Part shown: positions 5,103 to 9,244 of the stretch, piece by piece
How the letters are laid out: the number at the start of each line of letters is the position of its first letter
Position numbering within the stretch: the stretch's first letter is position 1
NCBI GenBank assembly: GCA_002345725.1
Contig: DDWP01000063.1
Location: 1 to 9,244 of the forward strand
From: Candidatus Shapirobacteria bacterium UBA2283
Lineage (GTDB): Bacteria; Patescibacteriota; Microgenomatia; UBA12405
Direction of reading: 5' to 3'
DNA length: 9,244 nucleotides
Program-made: the position numbers and the translations under genes
Notes under the pieces: model-generated
What the model was told of the DNA's origin: nothing
What the model saw: only the letters and a program-made list of their open reading frames with translations
Databases searched by the model: none

Positions 5103-5711
5103 ATGATTTTGAATCACTTAGGAAAGGCAGGTATTTTACTCTTTGGATTGTTGATATTGGTAGTGTCTCTGGCTAGGGCTGGTTTGACGATTGCGCAGGA
5201 AAATACCGAAGAAATAAAAAAAAATGAAGTATGGTTTGTAATGACTGATAAATTTGGTAATCGTGAATCAAAGTCCTACAAGCTGCCAGAGGTGAGAGTA
5301 TTACCAAGTTCTATGTTTTATGGCTTTAAAAGAATTAGGGATTATTTGTGGTTGTCATTTAGCTCTGGGATGGATAAACCAAAAATTGCCATATTAATGG
5401 CAGATAAGAAAGTTACTGAATACCAAAAGCTGGTAGATGAAGGTAACAATCAGTTAGCAGTTGAGGCTGGTATTGAAGCTGTAGATAAATTAAAATACGT
5501 TGACGAATTGATATCAACAATAAACCCTCAAAATGATCAAACAAGAGAAATCCATCAACAAGTTTTACGAGGAGGGTTGGCATACAAAGAAATATTTGTC
5601 CACGAAAAGGCCAACTTTGAGCTGGTGGAGGGAGGATATTCTAATTTAATTTCAACAATAGATGAGTGGAACAAAGAACAAGAAGACCGACGTTTTGAAT
5701 GGGATCGTTAG
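5103..5711 (+). CDS. Exported or membrane-anchored DUF5667-like protein
   Basis: From ATG 5103 the product has 202 residues. The upstream ATG at 5046 would add 19 residues, overlap the previous gene by 41 bp and place translation before the promoter candidate. A hydrophobic segment (about 10-31) forms a signal peptide or N-terminal anchor, so the rest should lie outside the membrane. Residues about 67-139 fit the DUF5667 pattern: LPSSMFYGFKRIRDYLWLSF (67-86), then helical KPKIAILMADKKVTEYQKL and a second helical repeat. The tail (145-202) is charged and probably helical. No catalytic residues are evident. The gene's last 50 bp overlap the following class A PBP gene, so the two are probably translated together. 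A role in wall assembly or its sensing is inferred from context only. Confidence 0.75.
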   Translation: MILNHLGKAGILLFGLLILVVSLARAGLTIAQENTEEIKKNEVWFVMTDKFGNRESKSYKLPEVRVLPSSMFYGFKRIRDYLWLSFSSGMDKPKIAILMADKKVTEYQKLVDEGNNQLAVEAGIEAVDKLKYVDELISTINPQNDQTREIHQQVLRGGLAYKEIFVHEKANFELVEGGYSNLISTIDEWNKEQEDRRFEWDR

Positions 5712-7803
5712 TAAGGGGAAATTGTGGTTGGTACTTGGTGTATTTATAATCACGCTAGTTAGCATAGCTTACGTACTCAGGGATATACCAAATCCAAAAC
5801 AGTTATCCTCTGACATATACCCAGAATCATCGCAAGTGCTCGATAGAAAAGGTAGATTGATATACGAAATATACGCAGATAAAAGGCGAACTCCAACTAA
5901 GTTAGAGGAAATACCAGATTCACTAAAGAAAGCAACCCTGGCGATAGAGGATGCTAACTTCTATCGACATAATGGTTTTGATGTAAGAGGAATAATGCGA
6001 GGTTTATTCCGGACAATAGTGCAAAAAAGACTTCAAGGAGGGTCTACACTAACTCAGCAGTTGGTGAAAAATGCACTACTAACTCCAGAAAGGACTTGGA
6101 CCAGGAAATTTAAAGAGGCAGTGTTGACGGTGGCTACCGAAGTGATGTATACCAAAGACGAAATATTAGAAATGTATTTCAACCAAACTCCCTACGGAGG
6201 AACAATGTGGGGTGTGGGAGCAGCAGCAACAGGAATTTTTGACAAAGAAGCTAGTGAATTAACCTTGGCTGAGTCGGCAATGCTAGCTGGTTTACCAGGA
6301 TCACCAACAAGATACTCCCCTTTTGCCTATCCTGAGGCAGCCAAGAACAGACAAATAATGGTACTTTTCCGAATGGAGGAACTTGGTTTCATAACCAGTG
6401 AAGAACGAATCCAAGCAGAAAAAGAAGAGTTGGTTTACAACATTAAGAAAAGCAGTATCTTGGCTCCACATTTTGTTTTTTACGTAAAGGAGCTATTGAC
6501 AGAAAAATACGGGACTAAAGTAGTAAATGAGGGTGGGCTGAAAGTAACCACAACATTAGACCTAGATATACAAGACTATGTGCAAGCAGCAGTGGCGACC
6601 GAAGTGGCAAAGTTACAGAGATCTAACGTAACTAATGGTGCGGCTTTAGTTACTGAACCAAAGACAGGGCAAATATTAGCAATGGTCGGGTCAAAAGATT
6701 TTTTTGCAACCGATATAGAGGGTAAATTTAATGTAACTACGGCGCTAAGACAACCTGGATCATCGATTAAACCGATAAACTATGCGGTAGGATTAGAATT
6801 AGGTAAAGTGACAGCAGCTTCAGTTTTTTATGATGGACCAACGTGTTTTAAAGTAGAAAACCAAAAACAATATTGTCCGACAAATTATGGTGGCGCATAT
6901 CACGGAATACAGACACTCAGAAACTCACTAGCTAATTCTTTGAACATTGCGGCAGTTAAAATGATAGAGATGAATGGGCTGGAGACTTTTGTAGCCTCAG
7001 CATCGGCCATGGGTATTAGTACTTATAAAGATGCTTCTCAATACGGATTGTCAATAACACTTGGTGGAGGAGAAGTAATGATGACAGATATGAACGTAGC
7101 GTTTGGGGTATTTGCCAACATGGGAACGAGGCAAGATTTAACACCGATATTGAAAGTGGTGGACAAAAAAGGTAACACTATAGACGAGTATAAATATATT
7201 CCTGGAGACAGAGTCTTGTCGAGGGAAACAAGCTATATAATTGGCGACATACTCTCCGACGATGGAGCACGAAGCATGGTGTTTGGAAGAGGGTCAATGT
7301 TAAACATCAAGGGACATTTTGTAGCTGTCAAAACTGGAACCACCAATGATTTACGTGATAACTGGACAGTGGGATATACCCCTGATTATGTAGTGACAAC
7401 TTGGGTTGGTAATAACAATAATACCAAGATGGCTGGAGTAGTCTCTGGAACTAGTGGAGCTGCACCTGTATGGAACAAGGTGATTAGTAAATTACTTGAA
7501 GAAAAAAATACAAAAAAGCCAGCAGTTCCCGCTAGTATAGTAATGATGAGTGTGTGCAACCTGACTGGAGAACTGCCTCCTGAGGGTGGTTGTGAATCTC
7601 ATAATGAATATTTCAAAAGCGAGTTTGCACCAAAAAACAGAGCCCCACTAAGACAGTCAGTACTCATAGACAAGGATACTGGCCAAATAGCTGATCCAGC
7701 TAAAAACTTACCAAATGTAGAATGGCAAGATAAAGCTGCCATAAGAGATGTAAGCGGTAGGATGGCATGTTTAGAGTGTCCACAAATTAACGAAAATAAC
7801 TAA
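5662..7803 (+). CDS. Class A penicillin-binding protein (GT51 transglycosylase plus transpeptidase), first tandem copy
   Basis: This 713-residue bifunctional peptidoglycan synthase polymerises lipid II and cross-links stem peptides outside the membrane. A short basic N-terminus precedes one membrane anchor (22-38). The GT51 domain shows EDANFYRHNG (96-105, catalytic E96), GGSTLTQQLVKN (126-137), RKFKEAV (148-154), KDEILEMYFNQTPYGG (165-180) and LAESAMLAGLPGSP (202-215). The transpeptidase domain shows SxxK as QPGSSIKP (S367, K370), SxN as SLN (426-428) and KTGTT (557-561). All catalytic landmarks are present, and the length is normal for the PBP1A family. Six cysteines lie in close pairs (395/405, 632/644, 703/706). 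The ATG at 5662 lies inside the preceding gene with a 50-bp overlap and no Shine-Dalgarno. A TTG at 5695 is a possible alternative. The stop overlaps the next start by one base. Confidence 0.95.
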   Translation: MSGTKNKKTDVLNGIVSKGKLWLVLGVFIITLVSIAYVLRDIPNPKQLSSDIYPESSQVLDRKGRLIYEIYADKRRTPTKLEEIPDSLKKATLAIEDANFYRHNGFDVRGIMRGLFRTIVQKRLQGGSTLTQQLVKNALLTPERTWTRKFKEAVLTVATEVMYTKDEILEMYFNQTPYGGTMWGVGAAATGIFDKEASELTLAESAMLAGLPGSPTRYSPFAYPEAAKNRQIMVLFRMEELGFITSEERIQAEKEELVYNIKKSSILAPHFVFYVKELLTEKYGTKVVNEGGLKVTTTLDLDIQDYVQAAVATEVAKLQRSNVTNGAALVTEPKTGQILAMVGSKDFFATDIEGKFNVTTALRQPGSSIKPINYAVGLELGKVTAASVFYDGPTCFKVENQKQYCPTNYGGAYHGIQTLRNSLANSLNIAAVKMIEMNGLETFVASASAMGISTYKDASQYGLSITLGGGEVMMTDMNVAFGVFANMGTRQDLTPILKVVDKKGNTIDEYKYIPGDRVLSRETSYIIGDILSDDGARSMVFGRGSMLNIKGHFVAVKTGTTNDLRDNWTVGYTPDYVVTTWVGNNNNTKMAGVVSGTSGAAPVWNKVISKLLEEKNTKKPAVPASIVMMSVCNLTGELPPEGGCESHNEYFKSEFAPKNRAPLRQSVLIDKDTGQIADPAKNLPNVEWQDKAAIRDVSGRMACLECPQINENN

Positions 7804-9244
7804 TGTCTGGACTTTTAATAATAAAAAATTTTTTAACGACATTAGGAAAGCCAGTCTATAGGACTATAGCTGTGACGTTGAGGTTGGTAAGAACTATTGT
7901 CGCAAGCCTGGTTACTACACTCAGAAAAATTCAATGGGGATACCTCCTCCCAAGCCTGGTGCTGACAGTGATGTCTGTCTTTATGATATGGCTATATATA
8001 GGGGTACTGCGTGACTTGCCGGACGTAAATGAGATATATAACCCGCCGAGATTGTCAACCAAAATTCTTGATAGAAACGGACACTTACTCTATAAATTTT
8101 ACGAAGATGAGAATAGAACATGGGTAAGTTTGGAGCAAGTACCAGCTTCATTGATATGGGCAACATTAGCAATTGAGGACAAAGATTTTTATAGCCATCA
8201 CGGGATATCTATCCGAGGTATAGCTAAAGCGATAATTTATAACATATTCAAAAAAGGAGAAGATGGCAATGTTAGAGGAGGGTCGACAATAACCCAACAG
8301 CTGGTAAAAAAAGTATTTTTTACGGGTGAAAAAACTTACACCAGAAAAATAAAAGAGGCGGTAGTGTCGATGTGGATAGAGACCAAATTGAGTAAAGACG
8401 AAATACTGGAAAGATATTTTAACCAAGTACCATACGGAGGTGACACATACGGAGTACAAGAGGCATCTTGGAGATATTTTGGGAAAAATGTATGGGAACT
8501 GACGATGGCAGAAGCATCTTTTCTGGCAGGACTACCGGCGGCTCCCGGCTCCTATTCCCCTTTTGGTAATAATCCAGAATATGCCTATGCAAGGCAGAAG
8601 TATGTGGTCAAAGAGATGGTAAGTGCAAAATATATAACTCAAGAAAAAGCGAATGAGTTGTTAGCCAACAGGGTAGAGGTCGGAGCCCAACAGAGAAATA
8701 TTCTGGCACCGCATTTTGTCTTTTATGTCAAAGATTTTTTACAAAAAAAGTTTGGCTATACTGACTTTGAAAGAAGGGGCCTGACAGTAAAAACCAGTTT
8801 AGACATAAATGTACAAAGACTGGCAGAGAAAGTAGTTGAAGAAGAGATAAAAGCAGTTTCTCGACTAAAAATAGGTAATGGTGCGGCGATGGTGGTCGAA
8901 CCAAAGACTGGAGAAATTATCGCAATGGTTGGCTCAAAAGATTACTATGCTTCAGATATCGATGGCAAGTTTAATGTAACTACAGCACAAAGACAGCCCG
9001 GGTCATCAATAAAACCACTCAACTATCTACTAGCACTGACAAAGGGGTGGTCATTAGCATCATCAATTGACGACTCTCCAGTGGTATATCAAATAAAAGG
9101 CCAGGCCAAACCATATATACCCCAAAACTATAATGGTAAATATATGGGGCAAGTAAATCTGAGGACAGCACTAGCATCTAGTCTAAATATACCGGCAGTA
9201 AAGTTACTAGCACATAATGGCATAGATAACATGATTGATATGGC
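7803..9244 (+). CDS. Class A penicillin-binding protein, second tandem copy (partial, C-terminus off window)
   Basis: The gene starts in TAATG, sharing one base with the stop of the first PBP gene, which implies coupled translation. It reads 480 codons to the right edge. It has a longer basic and hydrophobic N-terminal region (1-47) than its neighbour, then an anchor at about 48-68. GT51 motifs are EDKDFYSHHG (125-134, E125), GGSTITQQLVKK (159-170), RKIKEAV (181-187), KDEILERYFNQVPYGG (198-213) and MAEASFLAGLPAAP (235-248). The transpeptidase has QPGSSIKP (S401, K404) and SLN (460-462); the KTG motif would lie outside the window. It shares long near-identical blocks with the first copy (for example ILAPHFVFYVK and KFNVTTA.RQPGSSIKP), so the pair arose by duplication. 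There is no cysteine in the visible 480 residues, unlike the first copy. Confidence 0.95.
   Translation, partial: MSGLLIIKNFLTTLGKPVYRTIAVTLRLVRTIVASLVTTLRKIQWGYLLPSLVLTVMSVFMIWLYIGVLRDLPDVNEIYNPPRLSTKILDRNGHLLYKFYEDENRTWVSLEQVPASLIWATLAIEDKDFYSHHGISIRGIAKAIIYNIFKKGEDGNVRGGSTITQQLVKKVFFTGEKTYTRKIKEAVVSMWIETKLSKDEILERYFNQVPYGGDTYGVQEASWRYFGKNVWELTMAEASFLAGLPAAPGSYSPFGNNPEYAYARQKYVVKEMVSAKYITQEKANELLANRVEVGAQQRNILAPHFVFYVKDFLQKKFGYTDFERRGLTVKTSLDINVQRLAEKVVEEEIKAVSRLKIGNGAAMVVEPKTGEIIAMVGSKDYYASDIDGKFNVTTAQRQPGSSIKPLNYLLALTKGWSLASSIDDSPVVYQIKGQAKPYIPQNYNGKYMGQVNLRTALASSLNIPAVKLLAHNGIDNMIDM

Noticed and set aside
4465..5117. Open frames at 4465-4728 (-), 4725-4907 (-), 4861-5049 (+) and 4911-5117 (-)
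   Set aside because: They are shadows of the nucleotidyltransferase gene. The one at 4861-5049 is partly created by the repeat element.
7981..8459. Minus-strand open frames at 7981-8172 and 8166-8459
   Set aside because: They are antisense to the GT51 domain of the second PBP, with no motifs or initiation signals.

Overview
The window looks like a piece of a Patescibacteria (CPR) chromosome, most likely of the Microgenomates type. This is an inference from gene content and style. The sequence is AT-rich and densely packed, with overlapping membrane glycosyltransferases, a nucleotidyltransferase of a kind common in those genomes, a DUF5667-like exported protein and two class A penicillin-binding proteins. 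TGA is used as a stop in at least three genes, so there is no sign of a TGA-recoded lineage. I see no rRNA, tRNA, CRISPR array, integrase or transposase.

Left half (1-4278, minus strand, read right to left). A membrane-bound GT2 glycosyltransferase (4278-2779) is followed, after a 58-bp gap with its own promoter candidate, by a tight cluster. The cluster is a GT-C/GT39-like membrane glycosyltransferase (2720-1260), a 126-aa membrane protein (1263-883, ATGA overlap) and a WecA/MraY-like polyprenyl-phosphate sugar-1-phosphate transferase homologue (881 to beyond position 1). The last keeps the DDxxD motif but has lost aspartates in two other family motifs. Together these suggest assembly or export of a lipid-linked glycan at the cytoplasmic membrane.

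Centre (4279-4318). Only 40 bp separate the divergent GT2 and nucleotidyltransferase genes, and they hold a good extended -10 element.

Right half (4319-9244, plus strand). A MNT-like nucleotidyltransferase (4319-5086) carries repeat-derived insertions in its coding sequence. It is followed by an exported DUF5667-like protein (start at 5103 preferred) and two tandem, paralogous class A PBPs (5662-7803 and 7803 to beyond the right edge), all overlapping or abutting. The last three look like a peptidoglycan-synthesis operon with an internal promoter at the end of the nucleotidyltransferase gene.

Two themes run through the window. First, starts lack clear Shine-Dalgarno sites, and extended -10 boxes (TGnTAnAAT) sit 6-13 nt before three start codons, suggesting leaderless or nearly leaderless mRNAs plus coupled translation by gene overlap. 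Second, short palindromic or tandem repeats lie inside genes without breaking the frame. The item most worth following is the WecA-like protein with rewritten catalytic motifs and its small membrane partner.
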